64,000 nucleotides of DNA from Paractinoplanes atraurantiacus (GTDB lineage: Bacteria; Actinomycetota; Actinomycetes; Mycobacteriales; Micromonosporaceae), in the NCBI RefSeq assembly GCF_900215205.1, contig NZ_OBDY01000005.1, forward strand, positions 192,261 through 256,260, written 5' to 3'. The position numbers and the translations under genes are program-made. Positions 1 to 9,135 of this stretch are shown piece by piece (positions within the stretch are counted from its first letter, which is position 1; every line of letters starts with the position of its first letter). The notes under the pieces were generated by a model. The model saw only the letters and a list, made by a program, of their open reading frames with translations, was not told where the DNA came from and made no database searches.

Positions 1-63
1 GGCGCCCAGACCGGGGATGGCGAGCAGCGTGGCCAGGACGGTGACGATCCGCTTCGCGAACAT
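1..63 (-). CDS. Secreted protein, N-terminal fragment only
   Basis: Reading leftwards from an ATG at 63, the first 21 codons encode MFAKRIVTVLATLLAIPGLG followed by A. A basic start followed by a hydrophobic helix is what a Sec signal peptide looks like. The rest of the gene lies outside the window, so no function can be given. It begins 14 bases after the stop codon of the penicillin acylase gene on the same strand and is probably co-transcribed with it. Confidence 0.5.
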   Translation of the reverse strand, partial: MFAKRIVTVLATLLAIPGLGA

Positions 64-77
64 GGGGTGATTATCGC

Positions 78-2636
78 CTATCCGGTCCAGGTGCCGACCG
101 GATACGTCTGGTTGGCCAGCCACCCCGGCAGCAGGTTCCGCGCGAACGGGTCACCCAGGTCCTCGCTGGTCCCGCCGGGCAGGGAGCTCACCGACCGCCA
201 GCCCGACGCCTCGGCCTGAGCCACGAACCGGCGCGCCGGCACGAGGCCGAGCGTGAACTTGGCCGGCGTGTCCGCGCGCAGCGGATGACCGGCCACGTCG
301 GGCACGTTGACGCCGCCGTCGACCGGAATGCCGGGACCGTCCGCCGGGATCGAGTACGGCGGTCCGAGCGGCGAGGTCAGCGTGATCCGGTGCAGCTTGC
401 CCCAAAGGTAGTCGCGCTGGTCGGCCGAGTTGCCGAAGGCCGCCTTGAAGTTGTCGCTCGCGGCCAGGTCGAGGGCGTCGCCGAGGCTCTTCAGGATCAG
501 GTGGTCTCGTCTTCGCCCGGGATCGGCCATGCCCGGCACGGCGAAGAAGTCGATGCCCGACTCGCCGACGCCGCCCCGGTCCACCAGCCGCTTCAGCGCC
601 TGCATGGCGTGGAAGTCGCTCGTGGTCGGCCGCCCGCCGAGGTGCCGGTCGAAGACCTCGGTGATGAACCGGCCCCGCCACAGCACGTAGATCGTGGCGG
701 CCACACTGTCATCGATCTCCCGCGGCCCGGAAAGACCGGTCGGATAGGTGTGGTTCCAGCGGCCGAGCCGGCCCGCCGCCTCGGCGATCCGTTCGTCTTT
801 GCTTCCGGCCCGGTCGAACGCGGCCTTCACCATCGGCGCGAAATACTGCGCGTCCAGCGCGGTCGTGTCGGCCTGCATGGCGACGACGTCGTCCGCGGTG
901 ATCCCGCCCTTGCGGACCGCCGCTTTCACCATGTCGGTGATGCGTCCGCCGCGGAAACCGTTGTGGAAGAAGCTGAGGTACGAAATACCGCCATCCGGTC
1001 GCAGCTGGTTGAACATGTTGTTGTCGAAGGTGTTGCCCGTCGGATCGTTGTTGGCCGACACGATGAACCCGGCCGGCGGATTCACCACCTGGGGCATCTC
1101 GGCGAACGGCACGATCTCGTACGGCAGGGCCTGGTGCAGTTGCCGATGACGAACCGGCAGCCATTCGTTGCCGCCCGTCCCGTTCCGCAGCAGATAGGGC
1201 GGATTCCCTTGCACCTTCCCCGCTTGCAGGTCTTCGCGGATCGGCACCTCGGCGTTGGTGAAGTACGCGATAGTGCCCTTACGGTCGGCGTAGACGAAAT
1301 GCTGCCCGCCCACGTCGAAATACTGGATCGCCTCACGGAAGTCGCCGACGTTGCGCGCCAGGTTGAAAAGGCGGAACGTCTCCAGCTCGGCCGTCGGCGC
1401 GAAACCGGTGTACTGCACCGAGATCCCGGCGCCGGCCACCGCGTCGTACGTCAGAAGCGGCCCGTTGTTGCGCCGCGGCACGATGAGCGTCCGCGCCGGA
1501 ACGGCACCACCCGGAGGCACGACCTCGAGCGTGTCCATGGCCGTGCGCGGATTGACCCGGAACGTCTCCGGAATGGCCGTGACCGATTCCCGCCGGCCCT
1601 GATAAACCGTCGACAGGCCGCTGGGCGAGGAGGCGTCGGCTTCGACCTTTTCGGCGTACGTGTCGGTGACGTCCATGAAATGCTGGGTCGCGCCGTAGGC
1701 GATGTCCCGGTTCTGCCCCAGAATCACGAAGGGGGTGCCCGGCAGGCTGTCTCCCTGCACGTCGAAGCCACCACCGCGCAGGTCGATCGGGTGGAAGACG
1801 GACGGCGCCTCCACGCTCAGATGCGGGTCGCTGGCCAGAATGGGCCGCCCGTTCGCGGTGTGCCGGCCGCCGATGACCCACGAGTTGGAGCCGCGGTCCC
1901 CGTCACGGTTGAGCGCCGACGCGATGAGTGACACCCGCTCGGCCTTGCCGAGATAATCGGCCGCCATCCGGCTCACCGACTCCGGCAATTCAACGGCCGC
2001 GAGTTGCGGTGCTTTACCCGGCCGCGTCGTCGCATCGGCCACCGGCGAGGCGGTCGAGAACGGCGCGAACGGCATCAGATCCCCGAAGACCACCTTCTGC
2101 CCGTCCTTGCCGGCCGCGTCATACGTCCGTACGGCATTGGTCCGATCGAGGTCCAGATCGAACGACAGGCTGAACGCCAGCGATTTGATGACGACAAGAC
2201 TGTCCACCTCGGTCCACGGCGCCACCTTGGTGACCCGTACGGCCCGGTATTGCCCCGGAAGTTTCCCCCGGGCAAGCCAGTCGTTGACCCCGTCGGTGTA
2301 CGCCTCCAACGCGGCCCGCGTCTCTTTCGAAAGCAGCTGAAGCCCTCCCTCGGCCGACCGCCGCAGCCCCAGAGCCCGCATCTGCACATCACTGCCCAGC
2401 GCGCTGCTCCCGATCAGTTCAGCCAGCGTCCCCGAAGCCCGCCGCCGCGACACGTCCATCTGAAACATCCGGTCCTCGGCGTGCACCATGCCTTGCAGAT
2501 AGAACAGTTCCCGCTGGCTACCGGCCCGCACATGGGACACCCCATAGACGTCCTTCTCCACCGTTCCGCCGCGCGGCGGAACCCCACTGATCAGCCCTCC
2601 GACAAGCGCCGCCAGAGCGAAATAAGGCCTGAGCAT
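78..2636 (-). CDS. Penicillin acylase family protein (Ntn hydrolase)
   Basis: This is a predicted extracytoplasmic amidase that cleaves N-acyl amides such as beta-lactams or acyl-homoserine lactones; the true substrate cannot be read from sequence. The 852-residue length fits a single precursor that self-cleaves into alpha and beta chains. Residues 1-23 form a signal peptide. The nucleophile is predicted to be Ser250 in RGSNSWVIGG, the new N-terminus of the beta chain after processing, and it is followed by the family motif ASDPHL. The early motif VYGVSHVRA is also typical. The ATG at 2636 is preceded by a strong AAGGGGGAG ribosome site. The gene lies downstream of a HIT gene on the same strand, 78 bases away. 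Family assignment is secure; acyl-homoserine lactone versus penicillin specificity is open. Confidence 0.93.
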   Translation of the reverse strand: MLRPYFALAALVGGLISGVPPRGGTVEKDVYGVSHVRAGSQRELFYLQGMVHAEDRMFQMDVSRRRASGTLAELIGSSALGSDVQMRALGLRRSAEGGLQLLSKETRAALEAYTDGVNDWLARGKLPGQYRAVRVTKVAPWTEVDSLVVIKSLAFSLSFDLDLDRTNAVRTYDAAGKDGQKVVFGDLMPFAPFSTASPVADATTRPGKAPQLAAVELPESVSRMAADYLGKAERVSLIASALNRDGDRGSNSWVIGGRHTANGRPILASDPHLSVEAPSVFHPIDLRGGGFDVQGDSLPGTPFVILGQNRDIAYGATQHFMDVTDTYAEKVEADASSPSGLSTVYQGRRESVTAIPETFRVNPRTAMDTLEVVPPGGAVPARTLIVPRRNNGPLLTYDAVAGAGISVQYTGFAPTAELETFRLFNLARNVGDFREAIQYFDVGGQHFVYADRKGTIAYFTNAEVPIREDLQAGKVQGNPPYLLRNGTGGNEWLPVRHRQLHQALPYEIVPFAEMPQVVNPPAGFIVSANNDPTGNTFDNNMFNQLRPDGGISYLSFFHNGFRGGRITDMVKAAVRKGGITADDVVAMQADTTALDAQYFAPMVKAAFDRAGSKDERIAEAAGRLGRWNHTYPTGLSGPREIDDSVAATIYVLWRGRFITEVFDRHLGGRPTTSDFHAMQALKRLVDRGGVGESGIDFFAVPGMADPGRRRDHLILKSLGDALDLAASDNFKAAFGNSADQRDYLWGKLHRITLTSPLGPPYSIPADGPGIPVDGGVNVPDVAGHPLRADTPAKFTLGLVPARRFVAQAEASGWRSVSSLPGGTSEDLGDPFARNLLPGWLANQTYPVGTWTG

Positions 2637-2714
2637 GAACGACTCCCCCTTGAATCGCCGACATCAGACCTCGTTCGAACCGACCATCCACTCAGACGGA
2701 TACAGTGACGCGCG

Positions 2715-3107
2715 TCACAGGCCGGCGACCAGCCGCCGATGGGTGTCGTCGAGCTCCGCGGCGCTGACCTCCGAGTCGACCCGGGCGAAGTCGAAGTCGG
2801 CCATGGACCAGGCCGGAAAGACATGTACGTGCGCATGCGGCACCTCGAACCCGGCCACGACCAAGCCCACCCGGGGCGCGCCGAAGACCCGCTTGATCGC
2901 CGCCCCGATCGTCCCCGCCACCCCCATGACCTCGGCCAGCAGATCAGGTGCGAGCTCCGTCCAGTCGTCCACCTCGTCGCGGGGCACCACGAGCGTGTGC
3001 CCGGGCCCGAGCGGAGCAATGGTCAGAAACGCCACCACCCGTTCCCCCTCCCAGACGATCCGCCCGGGAAGCTCACGGTTGATGATCTGCGTAAAGAGCG
3101 TGGGCAC
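2715..3107 (-). CDS. HIT family hydrolase
   Basis: This is a 130-residue histidine-triad protein, expected to bind nucleotides and hydrolyse nucleotide-phosphoramidate or dinucleoside polyphosphate substrates in the cytoplasm. The catalytic triad is visible as PHAHVHVF (His91, His93, His95). The N-terminal half has the usual FLTIAPLGPGHTLVVPR strand-loop region that precedes the helix. I chose the GTG at 3107 because it follows an AAGGAAGG ribosome site and gives the family's normal length. The reading frame stays open far upstream, but that extension has no family features and crosses a degraded gene on the other strand. The gene is followed by penicillin acylase on the same strand. Confidence 0.9.
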   Translation of the reverse strand: MPTLFTQIINRELPGRIVWEGERVVAFLTIAPLGPGHTLVVPRDEVDDWTELAPDLLAEVMGVAGTIGAAIKRVFGAPRVGLVVAGFEVPHAHVHVFPAWSMADFDFARVDSEVSAAELDDTHRRLVAGL

Positions 3108-3160
3108 GCGACGATCCTTCCTTCCGACATCGCAATTCAACTCATCGATAGCATCCCCGC

Positions 3161-3352
3161 ATGTCCGACTACCGGGATACGCGAGGCCCTGAACGGCTTC
3201 CTCGATTCTCAGCGCAAGATGCTGATCGAGACGATTGAAGGTCTCGACGACGCCGCGACCCGGACGGCGCCGACATACAGGTCGACGAGAGCGACACCGT
3301 CCACCACTGGATCGCGTACTACCGCGAGCAGATCGAGCAGTCCCGGGCCTGA
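3161..3352 (+). pseudogene. Decayed DinB/DUF664-like gene remnant
   Basis: Pieces of a DinB-like protein occur in more than one frame. An ATG at 3161 opens MSDYRDTR, but the continuation REALNGFLDSQRKML is in another frame. That segment then jumps frame again to VDESDTVHHWIAYYREQ and a TGA at 3350. The N-terminal piece resembles the first helix of DUF664/DinB thiol-transferase proteins, and the C-terminal piece is too close to it, so the centre of the gene seems deleted. At least one single-base indel and one internal deletion are needed to explain it. The assignment rests on resemblance remembered from the family, so it is moderate only. Confidence 0.45.
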
Positions 3353-3417
3353 AAGGCTCTTCGCCCCCTCGACCAGTGAAGTGCACACGACCGATGCAGA
3401 CATGAAGGACACTCCAA

Positions 3418-3882
3418 GTGCATAAGGATGAGCATCGCATCGCGGGGCTTCGACGGCTGCATGAGTTGATCACGCCCGAGATCGCTTGGGAGTTGGCCGA
3501 GCCGTACGGCGACCAAATCGTGTTTCCCGGCCGGGTCGAGACGGACACTCCTGACGACCATGACCGGCGTTTCCCCGGGTGGCCCGGCTCTGTCGTGACG
3601 ATCTCGGTCGAAAATCAGGGCGTGTGCGCCTGGGGCGTGCCGATGGATGTGGCAGAGCCGCCAGTCATCGTCGGCGGCGGAATCAAGACGAGCGCCGGTT
3701 CGGTCCGGGACACGACCGGCCAGTGTGACTGGTGGATGTCGAACCCCGACCCCGAGCAGCTCACCCTCGACGCCGAGAACCTCATCAACCAGTTCGACCT
3801 GGACACCATCGTCTCAGCGAACTCCGCCAGCGAGGACATCGAGCAACGCCTGCGGGCATCGCCGCATCGTCCGATTCCTTGA
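3418..3882 (+). CDS. Hypothetical protein, 154 residues
   Basis: This is a soluble, acidic protein with no signal peptide or membrane segment. Residues 1-35 look helical (RIAGLRRLHELITPEIAWEL), followed by a strand-rich core with SVVTISVENQGVCAWGVP and then PPVIVGGG. This helix plus Trp/Gly-rich strand pattern is reminiscent of SMI1/KNR4 (SUKH)-type proteins, which are often immunity proteins, but I cannot confirm that. The GTG start follows an AAGGA site 11 bases upstream. It sits between two broken genes and heads towards the caspase locus. The function is unknown. Confidence 0.65.
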   Translation: MHKDEHRIAGLRRLHELITPEIAWELAEPYGDQIVFPGRVETDTPDDHDRRFPGWPGSVVTISVENQGVCAWGVPMDVAEPPVIVGGGIKTSAGSVRDTTGQCDWWMSNPDPEQLTLDAENLINQFDLDTIVSANSASEDIEQRLRASPHRPIP

Positions 3883-3969
3883 TCATCTAGGCCGAGCGGA
3901 CCATGGTGCGGGCGCGGGCGGCGTCGATAGCGTGTGGCCGGTTCGTGCGCGCATTTCGGGGAGCAGACG

Positions 3970-5213
3970 GTGGAGAACGAGATCCAGCTGATCAGTGACG
4001 GCGATGGCCTGGCGGTCATCGGGCATCCGGCGGCTGTGGAGCGTTTCCTCACCGCCGAGCGGCTTCCGTCGAAGGATCTCGGGCTGAAACGGCTCGGCTC
4101 GGCCCTCGGCACCGGGTCCAAATCGTCAAGGCCGGCTCCGAGGCGGCCGAGCATTCCGGCCGCTGGGTGCAGCTGACCGCCGAGTCGGCTCAGGCGATGA
4201 AGAAGTACAACCTGATGACCGGCTCCCGCGACGGTGTCGGCCGTGCGGTGCTGACCGACCACGGGAAGATCACCGGCCTGCTCGAGATCGTGAAGACGCC
4301 CGGCGCAATGCTGACCAACCCGGCGATGCTGAGCGGCGCCGCCGGGCTCATGGCGCAACTCGCGATGAAGCAGACCATGGAGGAGATCACCGAATATCTC
4401 GCCGTGATCGACGCCAAGGTCGACGCCGTGCTCCGGGCCCAGACCGACGCCGTGGTGGCCGACATGATCGGGGTGGAGCTCGTCGTCGACGAGGCCCTGA
4501 CGATCCGCGACCGGGTGGACCGCGTCTCCGAGATCACCTGGTCGAAGGTGCAGGCCACGCCGGTGTCGCTGGCCCGGACCCAGGCGTACGCGCTGCGGCA
4601 GCTCGACGGCATCGCTCAGAAGCTGGAGACGGCGAACGTCGGTGACCTGGCCAAGGCGTCCAAGGAAGCCGAGACCAAGGTCGGCGAGTGGCTCTCCGTC
4701 CTGGCCCGCTGCTTCCAGCTGCAGGACGCGGTCGCCGTGCTCGAACTCGACCGGGTGCTGGACGCGTCGCCGGAGGAACTGGACGAGCATCGTGTCGCCA
4801 TCCGCATCGCCCGGCAGAACCGCCTCGACCTGATCGCCGGCACCACCAAGACCTTGCTGGAACGGATGGACAGGGCGGCCGGCACGGCCAATGCGAAGGT
4901 CCTGCTGAATCCGTCCAGCTCCCGCGCCGTGGTGCACTCGACCAACCACATCGCCTCCGGCGTCGTCGCCTTCAACGAGCGCCTGGGCATCGAACGCGAC
5001 CACAAGTCCCGGGACGCCCGCCGCTGGCTCGACGCGGCCGCCGAAGTCCGCGACAAGGTCCTCGACACCGGCGCCGACGTCAAGGACAAGGTCCTGGAAA
5101 CCGGCGCCGAAGGCGTAGGAGCCGCCGGCCGCTTCGGCAGGGGAGCCTTCGGCCGAGCAAAGTCGGTGATCGGCAAGGCACAGCGCCAGCTGGGAAGCAA
5201 AGAGGAGTCCTGA
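3970..5213 (+). pseudogene. Conserved helical protein interrupted by a frameshift
   Basis: Two frames together encode one protein. The GTG at 3970, after a GGGGAG site, opens VENEIQLISDGDGLAVIG and runs to about 4119. The continuation QIVKAGSEAAEHSGRWVQLT is in the frame one base back and runs to the stop at 5213. Restoring one missing base near 4105-4120 would give a protein of about 414 residues. The long second part is helical and probably coiled-coil: it has a hydrophobic AAGLMAQLAMKQTMEEI stretch, and its C-terminus carries the near repeats VRDKVLDTGAD and VKDKVLETGAE. The function is unknown. It converges on the caspase gene with only three bases between the stops. A sequencing error would also explain the break. 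Confidence 0.6.
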
Positions 5214-5216
5214 GGC

Positions 5217-7088
5217 TCAGCCGGCTACCGGCCTCCTCCGCCGAGATCTCCTGATGTCCAGGAAGATCAGCACACCGAGCCCCGCCAACGGAATCGAGCA
5301 GCCCAGGTTGGCGAAGACGGCGCTCATCGCCTGGTCCTCGGATACCTTGCCGTCAGCGTCCGTCCAGCCTCCTTCGATGGTGACGCCGATCGCGGCGATC
5401 TCCATCAGGAGAAGCACGCCGGCTGCCACGTAGAGCGCGACCCGGAGCGTGGTACGGATGACGGCGATGCGACGAACGCGCTTCCGGGCGGCAACCAGGT
5501 CGCCGATCGTGGCGTCGGCCAGCAGTGCTCCCGGTTTCAGCCAGGCGGCGGGCTGTCTCAGCCAAGACTCGAACGACGGCCGGTCAGGCGGAAGAACTCG
5601 CGTGGCGATGGCTTCCCGCCACGCGTCATACATGCCTTTGCCCAAGCCCTCGACATAGCTCGGAGACGGAGTAGAGGCCGATCCGGGTGGCCCGCCGAGG
5701 TGTTCAGCGAGCTCGGCCAACCACGGTAAGGCCGTTTGCCGGGACTGCCACCAAGGCGCGAGCCAACGGAGGACATCGAAACCGTTGGCGATCAAGCTGT
5801 CGAGGGCGCCGAGTGGAATCCTGGTGACGACGCGAGCGCCGTCAAGCTCTCCTTGACGACGTTCGACGTCGGGCGTTCGCGGAGTTGGTGCGCTTCGTGG
5901 CTCCGTCCCGCCCTCGGGTTGGGGCGCCTCCGGTGGATCGAGTCGATCGTCGAGTCCGGCGCCGGGCGTTTCTCCGATGGCCTTCAGGAGGGCCTCACGG
6001 ATCTGACTGATCGCGTCGTTGCTGGAATTGGCGAAAGAAATCGAGTCGTCGTCGGTCATGGACGGCCGACCGGCGTTCGCGCCGAACCGAACCACGGGCG
6101 CGGGGGTGACGCCGGGGCGCAGTACCTGGATGAACCCGTGGTTCCAGCGGGTCGCGGCCTTCACCGCCACGCCGGACAGCTGGCTGACGTGGTAGCGGCG
6201 CTCCCCCTTGTAGATGTGGCCGACACCGTCCTTGCCGATCACCACCCACTCGCCGTCGAACGAGATGTAGCCGAGGACGCCGCGCGCGGAAAGGAGGGGC
6301 AGACGTGAAATCTCGGTCAGCTTCGTGCCACGTGGAGCGTCGGCTACGACGAGGGCTCCTTCCCCTTCGCCAAGACGGAGAGGACGTTGGGGCGACGGTC
6401 CGCGAGTCACTTCCTCGTGAATGTGCTCGTACAGTTCGTCCACGGTGATGCGGCCGTCACGATTGCGGTCGGCGGCACCAGAGGCGATGCCTTTGACCAA
6501 CGCATCGGTGAAGTACGACGGCCGTACAACAGCGGATTCCTCGTCCTCGAAGCTGGCTTCGGAGTCGCCGGAGGCGGTGAGCACGGCGAGACCGGAACCT
6601 CGAGGCAGATCCTGTATCAGGGTCTCGACGTTCGGGCCGACCGATCGGGCTCTCATCCCTTTGATGAACCTACCGCTGAAGCAGCAGTCGACCAAAACGA
6701 GCGTGGCCTTCGACCGGCTCGAATAGATGCAGTCCCGCACCCACTCGGCCGAGACCGCCGTGGCGCCGAGGAAGGCTTTGTCCGTATCGGCGAAGGCGAA
6801 ATAGAGCCGTCCCCTCCGGTCCTGCACGCCGTGGCACGAGAAGTAGAGCAGGTTCATCTCATCGGACACGCCCGCGTGGGCGAAAAACCGCTCGATCTCG
6901 AGGCGAGCCTCCTGGCTCGTGCAGTCGCGCTTCGCCGACACCTCGTAGCGGCAAAGGTCGGGATGGCTCAACACGCCGGCGAGCTCGTCCACGTCCCGGC
7001 GTGGCGAGCGCAACGGCGCCAGCGAGGGATCGGCGAAGGTGCCGCAGCCGAGCAGGAGCGCCCGGCGCTTCGGCGCGTTCCTGGTCAT
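5217..7088 (-). CDS. Caspase family protease with EF-hand, DUF4429-like and membrane domains
   Basis: This is a 623-residue predicted cysteine peptidase of clan CD (peptidase C14, metacaspase-like). The p20-type domain covers about residues 8-230, with the catalytic pair His86 in YFSCHG and Cys136 in VDCCFSG. An EF-hand loop follows at 207-218 (DRNRDGRITVDE), suggesting calcium binding. Residues about 270-370 resemble DUF4429, a PH-like fold (YISFDGEWVVIGKDG, RWNHGFIQVLRPG). A proline-rich linker leads to a helical region, then two hydrophobic helices near 545-575 and 592-612 and a basic tail, so the protein is probably membrane-anchored. Its ATG overlaps the stop of the upstream EACC1-type gene by ATGA, so the two are co-translated. 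By analogy with actinobacterial NTP-dependent conflict systems it may act as a defence effector; that role is inference. Confidence 0.88.
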   Translation of the reverse strand: MTRNAPKRRALLLGCGTFADPSLAPLRSPRRDVDELAGVLSHPDLCRYEVSAKRDCTSQEARLEIERFFAHAGVSDEMNLLYFSCHGVQDRRGRLYFAFADTDKAFLGATAVSAEWVRDCIYSSRSKATLVLVDCCFSGRFIKGMRARSVGPNVETLIQDLPRGSGLAVLTASGDSEASFEDEESAVVRPSYFTDALVKGIASGAADRNRDGRITVDELYEHIHEEVTRGPSPQRPLRLGEGEGALVVADAPRGTKLTEISRLPLLSARGVLGYISFDGEWVVIGKDGVGHIYKGERRYHVSQLSGVAVKAATRWNHGFIQVLRPGVTPAPVVRFGANAGRPSMTDDDSISFANSSNDAISQIREALLKAIGETPGAGLDDRLDPPEAPQPEGGTEPRSAPTPRTPDVERRQGELDGARVVTRIPLGALDSLIANGFDVLRWLAPWWQSRQTALPWLAELAEHLGGPPGSASTPSPSYVEGLGKGMYDAWREAIATRVLPPDRPSFESWLRQPAAWLKPGALLADATIGDLVAARKRVRRIAVIRTTLRVALYVAAGVLLLMEIAAIGVTIEGGWTDADGKVSEDQAMSAVFANLGCSIPLAGLGVLIFLDIRRSRRRRPVAG

Positions 7089-7453
7089 GGCTTCGTGTCG
7101 AGCCGCCGAAGGTAGGCGGCGACCAACTCGTCTCGTTCCGATCGGGTGACCCGGCCGCGGAAGCGCTGCCCGTCGACCTCGATTTCGACGTCGCTGGGCT
7201 GACGGCTCAGCCAGGAGGCGACGATCGTCATCAAGCTCTCCACCACCGTCGGCGCAAGCGCGACCACTAGCGCGCCCGCCGCAAGTACCTCACCGGACTT
7301 GGCTCCTGCCTGCGCCGCTCCTGTTATTTCCTGCCGAACGTCGTCGACGTCGGTGTCGAGGAGTGCCTCGCGCAGATTCTGCGCGAGATCGTCGAGGTCT
7401 TCCGCCTCAGCGCCCGGACACCGAATTCGCACGCTGACCGTCGCTGGCTCCAT
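7085..7453 (-). CDS. EACC1-type (effector-associated constant component) protein
   Basis: This 122-residue protein has the layout of the EACC1 family: an N-terminal strand (VSVRIRCPG), a helix, a hydrophobic helix near 55-78 (GEVLAAGALVVALAPTVVES), then WLSRQPSDVEIEVDG and a C-terminal helix. EACC1 proteins accompany caspase, trypsin or other effectors in conflict systems described in multicellular bacteria. This one is coupled to a caspase by a 4-base ATGA overlap, which supports the assignment. The ATG at 7453 is the only plausible start. The assignment rests on pattern and neighbourhood; a profile search would settle it. Confidence 0.72.
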   Translation of the reverse strand: MEPATVSVRIRCPGAEAEDLDDLAQNLREALLDTDVDDVRQEITGAAQAGAKSGEVLAAGALVVALAPTVVESLMTIVASWLSRQPSDVEIEVDGQRFRGRVTRSERDELVAAYLRRLDTKP

Positions 7454-7556
7454 GGATCAACCCAATTCGGTAAATGATCATCAATGGTGCAGTACGACGA
7501 CACTAGTCATCCAGTAGGAGGAATGCCTCAGCCGGACGGCCTATCTCCGAGGTAAC

Positions 7557-8333
7557 TCACTCGGTCAGGTGAGCGCCGATCTCGGTCTCGCTGACGCGGG
7601 TGGGCTCGAGGACCCGGTGGAGGAACTCTCGTGTGCGGGCCTCTCGGGGCTTGTTGAAGACCTCGGCCGGTGGGCCCTGCTCGACGATGACGCCGGCGTC
7701 CATGAAGACCACCCGCGAGGCCACCTCTCGGGCGAAGGCCATCTCGTGTGTCACCACCAGCATGGTCATGCCGTCGGCGGCCAAGCCTCGCATGACGGCC
7801 AGGACCTCGCCCACCAGCTCCGGGTCCAGGGCGCTGGTCGGCTCGTCGAACAGCATCAGCTTCGGGTCCATGGCCAGGGCGCGGGCTATCGCCACCCGCT
7901 GCTGCTGGCCGCCGGAGAGCTGGGCCGGGTACGACGCCGCCTTGTCGGTCAGGCCCACCCGGTCGAGGTTGGCCGTCGCTATGCGGGTGGCGTCGGCGCG
8001 GTTGCGCTTGAGGACGCGGCGCTGGGCTATCGTCACGTTCTCGCGGACCGTCAGGTGGCCGAACAGGTTGAACTGCTGGAAGACCATGCCGATGCCGCGG
8101 CGTACCTCGTCGATGTCGGTGTCGGGGTCGGTGACCTCGACGCCGGCCACCCGGATCGAGCCGGAGGTGGGCTCCTCCAGCAGGTTGACGCAGCGCAGCA
8201 GCGTCGACTTGCCCGAGCCGGACGGGCCGATCACACAGACCACCTCGCCCGGCTCGACCTTCAGGTCGATGCCGCGCAGCACCTCCAGCTTGCCGAACGA
8301 CTTGTGCAGTTCAGCGATCTCGATGGTGGACAT
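7557..8333 (-). CDS. Polar amino acid ABC transporter, ATP-binding protein
   Basis: This 258-residue ATPase powers an importer of the GlnQ/GltL type. Visible motifs are Walker [10 protein letters not shown], the Q-loop in [13 protein letters not shown], the signature [15 protein letters not shown], Walker [15 protein letters not shown] and the switch His in VVTHEM. The spacing and the [12 protein letters not shown] segment are typical of the polar amino acid subfamily. It is the last gene of a three-gene operon (binding protein, permease, ATPase) and starts seven bases after the permease stop. The substrate is not identifiable. Confidence 0.95.
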   Translation of the reverse strand: MSTIEIAELHKSFGKLEVLRGIDLKVEPGEVVCVIGPSGSGKSTLLRCVNLLEEPTSGSIRVAGVEVTDPDTDIDEVRRGIGMVFQQFNLFGHLTVRENVTIAQRRVLKRNRADATRIATANLDRVGLTDKAASYPAQLSGGQQQRVAIARALAMDPKLMLFDEPTSALDPELVGEVLAVMRGLAADGMTMLVVTHEMAFAREVASRVVFMDAGVIVEQGPPAEVFNKPREARTREFLHRVLEPTRVSETEIGAHLTE

Positions 8334-8340
8334 CGTCAGG

Positions 8341-9135
8341 TCACCTCTCCCTCGCGGCCCGGCGCTCCAGCGCCCGGACCACCTGTGACAGCGGCAGGGT
8401 GATCACCAGGTACAGCAGGCCGGCCACGACCAGCGGAGTCGGGTTGACCTTGGTGTTGAGGGTGTCGCCCGCGAACTTGGTCAGCTCGATCGTGGCCGGG
8501 GTGACGCCCAGGACGTACACCAAAGAAGTGTCTTTTGTCAGAAGGATTATCTCGTTGGTCAGCGGCGGGATCACGATGCGGAAGGCCTGCGGCAGCACGA
8601 TCGAGACCATCGCCCGGGTGTGCGACATGCCGAGGGTTCGTGCCGCCTCGAGCTGGCCTTTGGGTACGGCCTGGATGCCGGCGCGGATCGTCTCGGCCAT
8701 GTACGCGGCGGCGGTCAGGCCGAGGCCGACGGTGACCGATCCGTACACCCCGCCCGGAATCTCCCGATCGGGGAAGGCCAGTGGCACGCCGTAGCCGACC
8801 ATGAAGAGCACGAGCAGGGCGGGAAGACCGCGGAACAATTCGATGTACGCCGTCGCGGCCCACCGGTACGGCAGGATCGACGAGAGTCGCATCAGCGCCA
8901 GGACCAGCCCCAGCGTCAGGCCGAAGACGAAGGCCAGCAGGGTGTAGATGATGGTGTTCCGCAGCGCGACCGTGATCGCCTCGGGGAACATGCCGCGCGC
9001 GATGTCGCCGCGGAAGAACGCGTCGGAGAGGCGATCCCAGTCGGCCGCGGTGACCACGACCAGGATGGCCGCGACGAAGACGGCGTAGCCGGCGACGCGG
9101 ACGAGCCGCTGTCGCCGGCGGCGGCTGAGTTTCAT
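8341..9135 (-). CDS. Amino acid ABC transporter permease
   Basis: This is the integral membrane subunit, 264 residues from the ATG at 9135. It has an arginine-rich cytoplasmic start ([10 protein letters not shown]), an N-terminal helix and the His/Glu/Gln-type permease core. The EAA loop is recognisable at [20 protein letters not shown], which contacts the ATPase. The start overlaps the stop of the upstream binding-protein gene by one base (TGATG), indicating translational coupling. An earlier in-frame ATG at 9162 lies inside the binding-protein gene and is less likely. Confidence 0.93.
   Translation of the reverse strand: MKLSRRRRQRLVRVAGYAVFVAAILVVVTAADWDRLSDAFFRGDIARGMFPEAITVALRNTIIYTLLAFVFGLTLGLVLALMRLSSILPYRWAATAYIELFRGLPALLVLFMVGYGVPLAFPDREIPGGVYGSVTVGLGLTAAAYMAETIRAGIQAVPKGQLEAARTLGMSHTRAMVSIVLPQAFRIVIPPLTNEIILLTKDTSLVYVLGVTPATIELTKFAGDTLNTKVNPTPLVVAGLLYLVITLPLSQVVRALERRAARER

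Noticed and set aside
2705..2718. GTGACGCGCGTCAC palindrome between HIT and penicillin acylase
   Set aside because: It overlaps the HIT stop codon and lies about 70 bases from the acylase start. It could be an operator, but no promoter elements or second copy support it.
4105..4122. Programmed -1 ribosomal frameshift
   Set aside because: There is no X-XXY-YYZ slippery heptamer and no obvious downstream pseudoknot; TCCAAAT is not a known slip site. A simple indel or sequencing error is more likely.
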